Shown piece by piece: positions 33,113 through 45,530 of a DNA stretch of 64,000 nt. Below the pieces are notes generated by a model. That model saw only the letters and a program-made list of their open reading frames with translations, made no database searches and was not told where the DNA came from. This DNA comes from Tillus elongatus (lineage: Eukaryota > Arthropoda > Insecta > Coleoptera > Cleridae): NCBI GenBank assembly GCA_964006375.1, contig OZ023262.1:96182976-96246975 (forward strand). The letters run 5' to 3'. The translations under genes were made by a program, and so were the position numbers. Position 1 is the first letter of the stretch. Each line of letters opens with the position of its first letter.

Positions 33113-34665
33113 TAAACTCAACTTTGTCACATCAACCCCTTAAGGGTGGTGATAACAACCCTTATATTTATATTTTAAATAGGGAACATGGATCGATTGT
33201 TACATCATTTGAAATCTCTTTCTTTTCTGAATTTAGCACACTAATTTTTTTGGAAGTTTCATCCTCGTTTAAAAATTATTCACAGTTGAAGATGCAAAAA
33301 CGCATTTCACTCATTCCGATAAGAAATGTGTTGATAGTCAATGTTTTGTTGGTTTGTAAACAAAAAATTGACTATCAGAACATTTCTTATCGGAATGGGA
33401 GAAATGCGGTTTATTATTTAAGTTTACCGGTCGGTTTGATACTTGATAGTACTACCGAAAATTAATTTCACAATGGTGTAGAAGAAAGAGTTGAAATAAT
33501 TACTCTTTTTAAAAAAAAAACGATGACTATGCCAACCGTACTGCAAATTTGTTTAATGAACGACATCCGAACAGACATGTTAATAGAAAATACATTTTGG
33601 AGTTAGTTGCAAAGTTTCGACAAAGTGGTTCAATAGCCAACAATAAACGGGATCCTGAACGTGAATTTCCGGTTAGAAATGAGACTAGTAGGATAAATTG
33701 CTGCAGACCCAACTTTGAGCACGAGAAAATTGGCCACTGTTTCAAACATCAAAAGAACAACTATTCAGCTAATATTGAAGCATCATAAATTTCACCCGTA
33801 TAAAATTCATCTTGTACAACTGAATGAAGATGATTTTGATCGGCGGCTGGAGTTTTGTAAAGTTATGACTGCAGGAATAGATGATTACGGGAAGTTTCTG
33901 TTCAATATCTGTTTTTCAGACGAGTATACGTTTTTATTAAACTCTACAGTCAATCATCATAATTGTCGTTATTGGACAGATAATAATGCAAGAAATTTTC
34001 ACGAAGTCCACACTTAAAGTCCACAGAAATTGAATGTCTGGACTGGCATTTTTGGAGATCGTTTAATCGCACCTATTTTTCTTGATGGCAATTTGAGTGG
34101 CGAAACGTATTTGGAGTTACTAGAAGATATCGTTTACCCTCCACTAATTGACATTGTTGAAAATGATGATCGCTATCAAGAAAATCAATTAGTGTTTCAA
34201 CAAGATGGAGCTCCTCCGCATTTTTCACAACGTGTTAGGGAGTTTTTGAACAGAGAGTTTCCAGAACAATGGATTGGGCGTAGAGTGAGTGGCCCCCTAG
34301 ATCACTGGATTTCACTCCTTTAGACTTCTTTCTATGGGGCTATTTAAAGAGTAGAATTTACGCAACAGAACCGATGTCTCTGGAAGAATTACGACGACGC
34401 CGTGTTAAATATTGCCGTCTAATAACTCCACAAATGTTCCAAAATGTCAGAGCTCGTTTTGAATAAAATTTGTAGTTTTGTATGGAAGCTGGTGGTCAAC
34501 AATTTGACCACTTACTTAAGTGAACAAACATTTTTGAACGTTTGGTTTAGTTTTTTAGTTTATTTTAACGAAACATTGACTAATTAGTGCATTTCTTATC
34601 ACAATGAATGAAATACGTTCTTGCAGCTCCAACTGTGAATAATTTTTAAACGAGTTAATAAAACT
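33113..34665 (+). mobile_element. Mariner-like element A, copy 2, both ends truncated
   Basis: Aligns to 22560-24100 of copy 1. It starts within the left TIR (actcaactttgtcacatc) and ends at cgagttaataaaactt, so both termini are missing. Confidence 0.85.
33473..34530 (+). pseudogene. Mariner-like transposase A, copy 2, decayed
   Basis: Better preserved than copy 1. It has the helix-turn-helix (STRKLATVSNIKRTTIQLIL), CFSDEYTFLLNS, YWTDNNARNFHEVHT, a stop at 34015, then LNVWTGIFGDRLIAP and FQQDGAPPHFSQRVREFL. The PPRSPD block is garbled by a small deletion (34290). The start codon region has lost about 7 bp, giving an immediate TAG, and a frameshift lies near 33680. Spacing from the second Asp to the third acidic position in this family is about 36 residues. 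Confidence 0.85.
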
Positions 34666-36064
34666 TTGTATATTGTTTTAAACTGTGTATTTTCCTTATA
34701 TTTATAGTTTATATGAGTTTATGAACTTACTGTGTAAGTTTTATCCATCACTTGTTATATGTTTAGTTTATATAAAACATAAATCAACTATTTTCGACCC
34801 CAATGCTCACTACTATGTCAATGGAAAATTATTCAATATTTATGTTATGCTAAATACTCCTTTTTACTTGTTATAAATAAAATTTACCTGTGTTTTATTT
34901 CTTACCTTACGTCGGCCCCTATGTTATCTTATGGGCTGATTTTTGTTGGGTTCAAAATTCTGTACACAAATTTAATTGACACAAAGAAACTTGTATAAAA
35001 ATGTAAATATCTCTTAATTGTCGACTCCCTCTATTATTGAATTTATAATTTTATTTAGTTTCTCAATACACTTCCTTTTTACTTCAAGACTTATCTCCTA
35101 TCAACTAATTACATAGTCAAAGAAAAAAATCTGCTTATTTCTGTTTATGATATTTACTAACACTGAATTTAAAATGAATACTCGCAACTTATATTTTCTA
35201 ACAACTTATTACTTATCACGGATCCGTTACTATATATAAATTTTAACTCTTATATTTATGATTTTGAAACTACAAAGTTTAAATTTTATCCTACGCTTTC
35301 AAATGTTAAAACAGATTCCGTTTTCCTTTGCCCTCGATATAGCAACTTTAAAGAAACATCGATAATTTAAATCGTGAACACCTGGTAGCTGCTCCCTCTG
35401 TTGACATTTACCCTGAGTATGGTTTTCATGCCAATTTATTTTTTCCTGTAACATATTTGGTACGTCTTTGACGTTAAATATAACTGTATTATTAATTTAG
35501 CTTCGCAAATTAGTACTATTTAAAGAGAATTTTGCTTTAATTATCTTGGTTTATATCGATTATTCACTGTTCACGAATAACTTGGACACTTTGCGTCCTT
35601 ATCAGGTAACTTTATTTCACTTCTTACAAGTTTTTCTGGATCGTACACAGATTCACTGGATTATTATAACCTCTGTGAATAGCTATTACCTGTTTTGCAG
35701 GTTAACTGAACTAAATCTATAATCGTCAATACGAATTTAATTCATTTTTCATACGACCGATCTGAAAATGATGCTACCGCTGCTGCTGTTGAACCAAGAA
35801 GAAATTGTTTATGAACAAGTGTTTTCGGTTCTAGATTTTATTAATCTTGATACCCTGTTTTATGGCTTTGACGACCAATACCGCCGTTCATTAACAAAGT
35901 TATTGAAAGGAAAGTTCCTTCTAGAAAAATGTAAAATTTTATTAACCTACTGGATAATTAGTCAAATTTATAATTATCAAGCGCTAAGTGTGAAATTTTG
36001 ATATTTTTTAATTTTTTAATCTCAATATAATGTAAATTGATTTTAAATTATTTGTTATATCCCT
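34666..36064. other. Unassigned interior of family B
   Basis: AT-rich. cctgttttgcag|g near 35690 resembles a splice acceptor just upstream of a 77-codon ORF. No repeat signature was recognised. Confidence 0.4.
35768..36001 (+). CDS. Hypothetical 77-residue ORF
   Basis: Begins MMLPLLLLNQEEIVYEQV and contains GFDDQYRRSLTKLLKGKFL. The composition is more protein-like than most chance ORFs here (balanced, with no low complexity), but no family was recognised and no neighbouring exon is evident. It could be the start of an element's gag-like or other gene, or chance. Confidence 0.2.
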   Translation: MMLPLLLLNQEEIVYEQVFSVLDFINLDTLFYGFDDQYRRSLTKLLKGKFLLEKCKILLTYWIISQIYNYQALSVKF

Positions 36065-36269
36065 AATTTCATTTCCGTATTTCTCTCCTAATTTTGGAAA
36101 AACATAGAGAATCAATTTTTAACCCACCCCTTTAAATAGACATAATTGCGAAATAAAACGTTCTTGCAAAGACGTTTATATAGAAGACCTTCGCCTTATT
36201 TTTTTTTGCAAAGAATCGCTCGTTGACAATTTTGCTATATTATAGAAACATATCTATGGACGCGATAAT

Positions 36270-36852
36270 TTGGCAGTAGTTTCAGTTTAGTAGCGAATTT
36301 GCTCTTGAGGAGACCGCGACTTTATAATTGTGAGAAGATTTCTTCAAAAAACGGGATCACGGCCCCACATATTCAGGGTGGCGCATTTCTACGGTAAAGC
36401 TCAATATATCCGTTATCATACAAGATACGAGAAAAAATTTTATACGTTAACTATAGGATGACTTGAGCTGAATCTTACAAAATTATTTTAATAGGCTGGC
36501 CAATAAGTCGTTGGTGACACAAATTTTCTTTTTTTTTTTAATCGATCACCCCTTATTTTATTGCATTTTTGCATTTTCCATCGAATTATACTGCATGTTT
36601 GAAAGGAATAAAATGTATACTATTCATCGTTTTCGAGTATTTCAATTGTTTTGCAAATTTTCACCTTTTTGGCGCATTTCATTCATTTAATCAAAGATTA
36701 TGACACGGCGTTTTTACCAATAAATAATATAGATAGATATCATGAAAATGACGTTTTCAGAGATGCTTTCGTTTATATTGTTTGTTATTTTTTGTACTTT
36801 TTCAAACAATAAGTTATTTTGATACAATGTGGTACATTGTTTCTACTATATA
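36270..36852 (+). repeat. R1 pieces and left part of module M
   Basis: Contains gggtggcgcatttctacgg, cgttggtgacacaaattttc and gtggtacattgtttctactata, ending at the pogo insertion. Confidence 0.75.
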
Positions 36853-39516
36853 AGGGAATTGTGCCTGAGATGGCATACTTTTTTTAAAACACTTGTGTTT
36901 TTTTAACATTATCTTTATTATGCCAGCTTTGAGTATTTGGACACAGGTACGTTACTTTTACAATAAATCATTTATAAAATTCTATTTTCTTCAGAAAAGG
37001 TGTCCTTTTGTGAATAGAATAAAAATTGCATAGTATGCCATCTCAACTGGAATATTCAGGGTGAGATGGCACACTATTGCATTTCTATGCAGTTGGGTAT
37101 TAGGTATCCAAAATCAGGATGCTATTGAAGATTTATGTAATTTATTTGTCGAAAGAAAGTATTTATTACCATTTAATTAACATTTTAAATGCACACTTTC
37201 CAAATAAACATTTTCGCATTCCTTGGAAGTCGAGCACATTCACAGTGGGCCCATTTTTGCAAAGACTGACATTTATCCATCATTCGTTATGCTTTGAGTG
37301 CGAAAAAAGCTCGTTAAAATAAATACATACGGCGTCATCATCATCATCATCATCAATTTCGACAGCAAATTTCCCCTCCTCTTGGTTATTCTCTTCATCT
37401 TCGTCTAGGTTCAAAACTCTCTTTGTCTTGCGAGCAGACTTTCTTCGTTGTACCTTTTCTTTATGTGTCACTATTTCTTTTAAGGCTTCTATTTCAGGGG
37501 TGCTGTTAAGTACCCCAGTTTTTCCTGTATTTCTAGAACGCTTTTGATGGTCTAATGATGTGGCTTTTGGAAGTGGAGATATATCTGTCATAGCAACAGA
37601 ACAGCTAGAGGGTGAAAACTTTTGAACAGATGTAGAAGCATCTGTATCTCTCAAAAGGATATTATTTTTTGTAGCATTAGTTAGCACAGCCTGAGATTCT
37701 TTATCACCAGAATTACTTTCAGGTGGCCCTTCTACATTTTCTTCTTCAAGATCTGTTGCTTCTTCTGGAACAAACATCCAGTCTGGGAAAATGTCTGGAT
37801 CAGAGGGATATATTCCTGTCGTCGAAAAACCTTTTTCAGCATTAGACAGTGTTGCTGCTTTCTGGTACGCATTTTTGAACAGTTCAGCCACTTGGTAGTG
37901 CGTTACTATTCTTCCTGGCTGGGTTTTCAGCCATAAATTTAATTCTTTTAATTCTTTTAATTTAATTGTAATAGGTGGTGAAAGGTCCAAAAAAGCCACG
38001 TCCAGAGACTGTACCCGATGGGTACAGTGTAGAGGAAAACAAAAAAGAAGAATTCCATGTGATTTAGCAAACTCTTGAGCCTCAAGGCTCCTGTGGCCTA
38101 TGTGACCATCCAGCATTAAGAGGACCTTATCTTGTTTTGTTGGTTTAATGTGCTTGACAAAGTGGTTCAACCATTTGACAAATATGTTCTTGTCCATACA
38201 GCCATGCTTCTGAGTAAATGCAACTGCTCCAGCGGGAGCGTTGTCCATTAATTCTTTCTTCATATTTTTCTAGGGTAAATGAATGCTGGTGGCACATAGA
38301 CTCCTGCAGCGCTCAAGCTGCAAACTACTGTAAGGTGCTGCCCACGTTCGGCGCTTGTTAGAACATCGACTTGTTTCTTACCTTTACAGGCTCTAATCTT
38401 AGAATTTTCGGAAGGTACAGTAGAGAGACCACTTTCATCCATATTAAATATTTTTGTACAGTCAAACTTCACATCTTCCATAGCTTGAGCTAGCAACACG
38501 AAATACTTTTTAAAGTGAGGCTTATTAAAAGCACGGGCCCTAGCTGCCGATGTGAACTCAGAGGTTCTAAGGGACAATGTGGGATTCCGGGTGAGAAAAC
38601 CCTTCAACCAATCCCACCCAGCTATTGGCTTTTCGTTCTCTATTGAATGTGTGGAGAATTTTATTTTTTTCAGCCCACTGGTAGGCTAGCTTACGAAGCT
38701 CAATTGTTGTTATTCCAAAAAATCTATTTTCTAAATTTTTAATGTGCCCCGCTAACTCTTGCTCCTGCTTGACGAAAAACGTCGTTTTCTTGCCACCCAT
38801 ATAACCTTTGGTAAAACCAGTGGCAAATCGGTTACCACTCACTTTATTAGCTCGCCTTCTTAGTGTTCCAAAAGGCACTTTGAAAGTTTTTGAAGCGCGC
38901 AGCCAACCCATTTGTTTATCTTCGATAGCCTTTATGGCTGCCTTCATAGCCTCCTCACTCCAGCCGTGCCGGTTACTCTTTCGCTGGCAGTGTCCTACCA
39001 TAGTTATTAAACTAGAACCATTTATAAATAAATTAGGACAAATACCTATAAGCATAAATTGTTACGTTTTATACACGCGTACGCGGATGACAGGCGTTCC
39101 GGGTGAGTTGGCATACTATGCCGTCTAGGACTGGAACGGTGTATGCCAACTCGCCCGAATAGTGTACTATACAAAATTAATTTTGTTGTTGACTGTATCA
39201 CATGAAAGAAGCTTACGGCGCCATGAAAACTTATAGGTTAGGGTTCCATAAAACGTAATAATTTGTTTTAATGGTCATATCTACAGCAATAAATTTACGA
39301 ATATAACTAATATAAGCACTGTTAAAAACTTTATCACCTCTTAATTAACATAAAAATCGTTGTTTCTAAAATACGCTAGTAAAATATATACCCGATGCAA
39401 CTGATTGTTCGCAGCTGTACGTGTACACTGCATTTTAAGCGGGAAATATTAATTTTCATAAGAAAAACATGCACTGTGTCAAGTCGGGCGGTATGCCATC
39501 TCAGGCACAATTCCCC
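36853..39516 (-). mobile_element. Pogo/Tigger-like element, TA target site
   Basis: 2664 bp. TIR aGGGAATTGTGCCTGAGAT at the left and its inverse with one difference at the right, flanked by TA (36851-36852, 39517-39518). Excision restores ttctactatataggttatgc, the R1 module M consensus. The subterminal motif gagatggcatact occurs at 36868, inverted at 37034, direct at 37060, and as a gagttggcatact variant direct at 39107 and inverted at 39140, besides the inverted TIR copy at 39491. Confidence 0.85.
37280..39001 (-). pseudogene. Pogo/Tigger-like transposase, two frameshifts
   Basis: Three consecutive minus-strand frames make one gene. Frame one (from 39001, MVGHCQRKSNRHGWSEEAM) holds a psq-type helix-turn-helix and a CENP-B-like DNA-binding region. 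Frame two (38607-38260) has NMDESGLSTVP, the first acidic site. Frame three (38263-37280) has LLMLDGHIGH and THRVQSLDVAFL, the second and third sites, with an acidic C-terminal tail. The shifts fall near 38635 and at the A-run at 38268. All three acidic residues survive, so the two small indels appear to be the main defects. Sequencing error at the homopolymer cannot be excluded for the second. Confidence 0.85.
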
Positions 39517-39518
39517 TA

Positions 39519-39735
39519 GGTTATGCTGGTATTATAATTATAATATGATGTCTGCTTCCATTAAAAAAAGACATCGTGTGGTTGTCAAAAACATTTTTAT
39601 GAAAATTCACTAACATAACGCACCTGCTGCGTCCAGACTTTTCTTGACAAAGAATCACTCTTTAAATATTTTCGCAATATTATAGGAACATTGCTATGGA
39701 GCGGATCTGTATATAAAAATCCATAGCGATGTATA
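39519..39735 (+). repeat. Right part of R1 module M, then a family B arm piece
   Basis: R1 resumes after the TA at 39517-39518 and ends cgcacctgctgcgtccag at 39636. 39655-39735 matches the 32600-32690 arm inverted. Confidence 0.75.
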
Positions 39736-41257
39736 TTTTACTGGAGCTTTTGAGGGGTTAAGCAAATTTTTAAAGAATTATTAGTCCCTAATACATATAT
39801 CATATTTATCTTTATATCTCGTCCTAGCTGCTTCCGCTTTTACTAATTGAAAAAGCTATGTTTGTGTTATAATGAAATCGACTGATTGACATAACGGAAG
39901 CCGTAACAGTATAGAATGGTAATGTGGAAGAGACGGTCTCTACCAGGAAGGGAGATAGTGTCGAAAGAGATTGGATTGATCCAATCACTTGGACACACAA
40001 ACGCAGAATGCGGCCCCGTTGCTATGAATAAATGCGGGAGATATGAGAAAGATATATCACGACTGCGGCCATCCATCACTCTAGCAACAGTTAACATCTC
40101 TCAGGGTGGATAGCACATTTGGGATGTGCACTGGGCGTCGCGACGAGATCGTAATGTGTAATGTTTCCTGAAAAGGCGAGTTTTCACATTACTTATTGGA
40201 TAAAACAGGATTATGCGAACACTGTTTTAAAAGCGTTAAAGCTGACGCACTCACAGCACTGAAAGGGAATCAGGGTGATGCTACCTAAAAAGTAAATGAC
40301 AAAGGCGAGCTAAAAGTTTATTACTGTTTAACCTTATTTAGTTCATGACAAAGAGGATGTTGATACTTAAAAACATTGAAGATGTCTTAGAACTTGATTA
40401 CGAGGTTAATATCATACAGACTTGCCTATTTGCCCTCCCATCTTCGAAGGGACGTACCTTTAATATTATTTTTTACGAGGAAGAGTGAAGACATATGCTT
40501 GTTTAGATATTCCTCGTTTACAGTACCGTACTTATTTTTGTAACAGAAAACCTGTATTTTTTCAATCTAAATTCGATTTTATGTCAAGTTTGTTAGACCT
40601 TTATGTACTTCAGTCGAAGCATTTAGAAAGAGTGAAATGTTGTGTAAATTTCTCGCCGAAATTAACGTTCAGTAAAAAAATCATAACTTTTTAATGATTA
40701 ACAACGGAATAACAAAATTTGAGGTTTTCAAAAACCAAGGAACGTTTCATTAATTTTAAATCAAAATAAGTGGTTTATTCGTGAAACTACACTTTGAATA
40801 ATAATGATAATTAAACATTTGGTACATATACTGTAATTTTTCGGTTAAATTTGAATCAAGAGTCTTAAGAGTTATCATTTCATTCATGAATTTTTCTATG
40901 AGAATTCGTTAAAGATTCATTGCTATTATATAATCTGATTATCTCGGTTCAAAAAAATATATAAAAAAATAAGAAAAAATTAAAAAAGAAAATTCACACA
41001 CCTGGGTTTATACCCCAGCCAGCTCTGAGTATCAGTACCAAAAGCGCCCTTAAACAAAGTGGGCTATCTGAGCACATGATAGGTTTGTTCTATTGGACGT
41101 GTTATAAATCCGTCGGTAAACTTTTCCTTTAACATAGCAAATAATGTATATTTCAAATGTTGATGTTTTGCAAATATTTTATTAAATAAACAACTATAAC
41201 AGAAATCTACGACTTTCCTAAGGACATATCATTTAATATCTTTCTATAAAATAATTT
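39736..41257. other. No gene recognised
   Basis: Less AT-rich around 39900-40150. Short ORFs (39916-40113, 40485-40694) are unrecognised. Near 41000 the sequence has a moderately GC-rich patch without known signature. Confidence 0.4.
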
Positions 41258-41434
41258 TCAAAGTATTTTTTTCTTTCTCTCTTGAACTTTTTGAGCCAAG
41301 AAAAGATAGTCTTTGTCAGTAATATCCAGTAGATTTTGTTTAACACACAATATTTTGATCTTGTGCGTTTCTCTGAATATCAGTGCCACAATTTTTTCTT
41401 TGCCTCCTTTTTTAGCTTTTTTTCCTTTTAACAT
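41258..41434 (-). CDS. Hypothetical 58-residue basic ORF
   Basis: Starts MLKGKKAKKGGKEKIVAL and ends with a Lys-rich run. Very basic. No family recognised, and it may be chance in A-rich sequence. Confidence 0.15.
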   Translation of the reverse strand: MLKGKKAKKGGKEKIVALIFRETHKIKILCVKQNLLDITDKDYLFLAQKVQERKKKIL

Positions 41435-41439
41435 ATGGA

Positions 41440-41635
41440 TCTAAATTTTGGTATGTAACTCACTATTTTTAATATAAGACTCCGTACCACAGCTTTCTTA
41501 TTATCGGAGATAAACATTTTCTCCGAAAGAAAACCGAAAACATTTTGGGAAACCTGATCCGATTTCCCTGGCTAATGAACTTATCCAAGCCACTTACAAA
41601 AGGAAGGTACCTGCCAAATTTCACACAACCGGCCC

Positions 41636-41718
<83 letters not shown>
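41440..41718 (-). repeat. R1 arm and (TA)n core (41638-41718)
   Basis: ctaaattttggtatgtaac, the sequence gatttccctggctaatgaac, and aaccggcccattat before the TA run: R1 in reverse orientation with the usual post-core phrase shortened. Confidence 0.8.
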
Positions 41719-41720
<2 letters not shown>

Positions 41721-41939
41721 CCTTTATTTACTGTTCCCTATTATGGGGCATTTCTGTGGTAATCTTAGCAATAAGTATTTCATGCGGAATCATTCTCAGG
41801 CACCAGCATCGACTGAGTTCTCTCTAGGAAGTCGATCTGCTCCCTCAGGACTATACCTCCCTTCTAGGTCGCTGTCAACAGCTACTTAAAGCCAGGGTAA
41901 GCTATAGTGGAGACAGCCTTCTCCTAAGTCTTAAGGCGA

Positions 41940-43240
41940 AGTCACGCGAGAGAAATGGACCACCAACAATAGGCCATTATGCAACAGTGTAGCTAGTAGT
42001 GATATAAATGTCAACATTAATAACAATAACAGAAAACGGCGCGGCATTATAAGCGGGTTGGGATTGATTTTCAAATCAATCACAGGTAATCTCGACTCCG
42101 AAGACGGTGAACACATATATCAGGCACTAGAAATATTAACGAAATACCAAAACAAAATCCATGTATTAATAAGCTCACAAACATTGCTAATGGTGGAGGC
42201 AATTTCAGAGTTTATTCAAACTATAACAAACTTGAGTCATAATTAGGAAACAATAGTAAAACGAATAAACCAATTAGAATACACTATCGATAGCTTAAAG
42301 AGCGAACAGTTGACACACTACCATAGAATAAAACACTTGGAATTATTAACACAGATAGGGTATTTATTAAAATGCTATTACCTTTTCGAAATTAGGAATA
42401 TTTTACACTTCCATAATAAAACCCAAATTTATAATAAAATAACTTACCAAAATACAAAACTACATAATAAATTCAAGACCAATAACCACAAATGATCTAA
42501 ACTTATATGAAAAAATATTTAAAATTAAAACGGTTCAAATTGTTTTTTGGTTAGAGATGCCATTAATAGACCAATCAAAATACACATATTATCAATTATA
42601 TACCTTATCTATACCCAAAAATCCCTATACATTCACAATGATAATTCCTAAAACCAAATACCTGTTCCTGCGTTGCAAACAGTTTGCTTACCGAAACGAA
42701 GAATGTCAAAATTTTAAGAATCAACTATATTTTTGCAAAAACGATAATCCAACTACACTCAGCGAACAAAATCCATGCGAAATCAAGCTAATCAATTTTC
42801 AAAAACCAATAGATAATTGCAAACAAGAAATAGTCAAGATTAACAAGACCACCGTCTCAAAATATGGAAACAGTCAATACATTGTATAGCGCCAGATGAA
42901 ACAAGAGTCAGAGTAACGTGCGAGGAAGGAGACAGGTCCAAAATCATAAAGGGAACAAAATTAATAACTCTTAAATCAAATTGCCGTCTACAAACAGGAA
43001 CCACAATTTATAAGACCACTCCAAAAACATCAGAAACCCAACAGATATTTAATTGGCCGAAAATAGAAGTCTCTGAACAAGAAGAACCCAAAATTCCCGA
43101 ATAACTACCAGAATTAAAGTTAGACAACGTTCAGATGCACGACATCCACCATATCCAAAACCACCCTCAATCAATAAAAAGAAATATACCAGGCCAGATC
43201 AATATACAAATATATCACCCGAGTATATGAACCATATTAC
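41940..43240 (+). pseudogene. Errantivirus-type Env (F-like fusion protein) remnant
   Basis: Residues before and after a polybasic furin-like site (about 42030-42045) match the pattern of insect errantivirus Env proteins, which share the baculovirus F-type fusion fold: a cleavage site, then a Gly-rich hydrophobic fusion-peptide-like start, an acidic GNLD-type segment and a heptad-like helix (to 42246). Further pieces follow in other frames: a continuation at 42249-42495 and an ectodomain-like Cys-containing piece at 42557-42889 whose sense continues in another frame to about 43100. Stops and frameshifts break it in several places. No gag or pol was found beside it, so this is an isolated relic. 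Confidence 0.65.
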
Positions 43241-43387
43241 TATACGTGACTGTAGTAATAGCCATCATAATAGCAATAGACAATGGACAAATGGAAGACA
43301 GCCAAAGAAGATAAGTCAAGAACCATCGAAACCGGATATCCCATGAAAATCCGGAACGAACCGTAGCTTCTTTCTGCAAAGGGGGTA

Positions 43388-44110
43388 GGAGATAAATTGA
43401 CCACCATCAATAGGTTATTATGCAACATAGTAACCATCCAAGAACGCAGACATCAGATTAGGCTAGAGTCATTGTGAGTGGGATTTTCCAGTTCATCCAC
43501 CGCGACCTTGGGTCTATGTGGCTCACGTCTAATTATTTAAATTTCACCCATCAATTCCAGCTCCCTGCAGCAGTCGATCTTTTTTTAAGGTGAAAGTTTG
43601 TTTGGCAGGTGTACTGCCATCTGAGTAATGTCGTTTGCCCATTTCGGAGCTCTCCGAGTTCGTCTGGACCAGACATCCGTCAGTGTTTGACTCGAGGCGG
43701 TATCATGAAGTCCAGATCTCGAGCAGCATCCAATCTCAAGTTGTAATCCACCCATAGAGATCTCAGCTCCCCTCCAGGATCGTCTAAACCCGACACCCAA
43801 CAGTGCTATACTCAAGGCGGCATCCCATCGTGTCCCGCTCCCGAGTATCACCCAAGCGAGGCGGTCCGTCTGTTTCGAAGCACACAGTGGGGGCATCAAA
43901 CTCCGGGTGTATACCACTCATCAGAGATATCAACCCCCTCCGGGTCGTCTGGACACACGACACCCGCCAGCGCTCAACCCAGGGCGGTATCATCTGTAAC
44001 CCCGCTCCCGAGTAACAGGAGATAAATTGACCACCAACAATAGACTATTATGCAACATTGTAACCATCCAAGAACGCAGACATCAGAGTCAGCATAATCA
44101 TCTGAAGGCA
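43388..44110 (+). repeat. Repeated env-derived segments around a GC-rich degenerate array
   Basis: The stretch just upstream of the Env cleavage site (41955-42000) recurs at 43390-43460 and 44024-44095 (attgaccaccaacaatag, tattatgcaacattgtaacc). Between the last two lie three degenerate units near 43660, 43782 and 43947, sharing cgtctggac, ctcaaggcggtatcat and cccgctcccgagta. The array is much richer in GC than its flanks. Confidence 0.65.
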
Positions 44111-44460
44111 CCTTGAAATCAGCATAGTAGAGGACACCTTGGGAACAACGCAGTAAACCGAGTCATCTGGACTTCAGGTCGCCACTACAAAACAATAGAA
44201 TCACCTGCGAGTGGATTTGTTGTAAATAGACAGCCCGCCTTCAGCGAGCTATTCCTTCATGTTTCTCGAGTCTTACTCTGCACATTGCGTGCTATATCAT
44301 ATCACACTTACGTTGAGATTTAATTATTTTATTCTTTTTGTATTTTATATCTTATGTGTTAATTGTGTAATCAATCAATAAATTTGTTTAAAACATCAAT
44401 ACGTCTTAACTGTAAAATTTAGTCGCGTGACTTCTAGTCAGGGCCTCTGTTAGAGAATAC
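44111..44460 (+). other. Possible LTR-like 3' end with polyadenylation signal
   Basis: AATAAA at 44377-44382 in an AT-rich stretch after a GC-richer one. It follows Env relics and could be the end of an LTR. No matching second LTR was found, so this stays tentative. Confidence 0.3.
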
Positions 44461-45530
44461 CTGTTATGAAGTATGTTTGGGTGAATCCTCGGAAATGACT
44501 GAATGAAATGCAGAGTATCAATAATGATCTATTTACAAATTATTGGCAAGAAAATATTTACAGGAAAATATCTACAAAAGAGGTTTACCCCGGGAAACCA
44601 GAATCTGGAAATGAACGTGACGGTACCAGCGCTGGTTTCTTAGTGAAATTACAACATTCATATAACGGGGCTTATGGGAAACCAGAGGCAGAGGTGTTCA
44701 AAGAAATTGATTAGTTAAGATATTCGCGGAGTATGCGGAGGGTGATTAAAGCGACAGTACTACTCATAATCTGGATTTTAACAAGCGGTGCGGGGTGGCA
44801 AGAAAAGCAATTGACACACACACAAGACTCCTAGGCAACTACCTCAAAGGCGAAACGTGTCCCCAATAGCGTCGGACCCAGGAAAACGGAAAGCAGCCAG
44901 AAACTCCCAAAGCAATGAACCCGAGCCAGGCCAGGAGGCTGAGCGCCACCTGACTGCTTTGATCCACGCTGGCGCAATCGCTACCGTGTGAGTCTACAAC
45001 AGTCTAGGAATATCCTTGTTCCAACGCTTGCCCGGACCGAGAGAGCGACTCTACGAGCATTCGCTTTGGAAAACTTCTTTTTCAGATGATCGCTTTGCCT
45101 ATGCTCTGACGCTCCCAGCTTGATTGAAAATCTGGAACGTGGCCCCGGCTCTCCAGGACGGCCCACGAACACCGATAGAGATGGCCGACTACTCCCCAGC
45201 CTCTGTATTCGCAGCGCTCCTAGCAATCCATCGTCTGCTGCACCTTCGGTGATAGCGTCGAGTATCTATACCTAAAAGAAATCACGCCGACTTCGACTCG
45301 CTATCTGGCGACGCTGTTCACTCGACCAAATTGACGGCTTTCGCTCTATGACCCGGTGCACCTGCTGTTATCCTTCAACCACTGTTTGGTCGAGCTCTCC
45401 ACCTCGATTTAACCTCAGTACCTAATAGTAACAAGACAAAGCAAAACAACGACGACGGCAAACTGCTAAAACCTGGACAAAACTAACAAGTTTCTTACAT
45501 TATTTTTATTACCTTTTAACAGCCTACTAA
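44461..45530. other. GC-rich unassigned segment
   Basis: About 44820-45400 is visibly GC-richer than the rest of the window. Short ORFs on both strands are not recognised. It may be part of an LTR retroelement or a decayed gene. Confidence 0.35.

Larger units (their letters stand above)
32590..36260. repeat. Repeat family B: unit with inverted arms around mariner A copy 2
   Basis: Arms 32634-32812 and 36070-36248 are reverse complements (gtttctataatatagcaaaa, ggcgaaggtcttctatat, aaaggggtgggttaaaaa, gagaaatacggaaatgaaa). A further outer piece of the arm (acattgctatgg) recurs inverted at 39655-39735. The unit could be a DNA element of about 3.6 kb, or two separate copies of an arm. Confidence 0.6.

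Noticed and set aside
43585..44015. ORFs on both strands in the GC-rich array near the Env relic
   Set aside because: Overlapping open frames on both strands come from local GC richness and repeat units.
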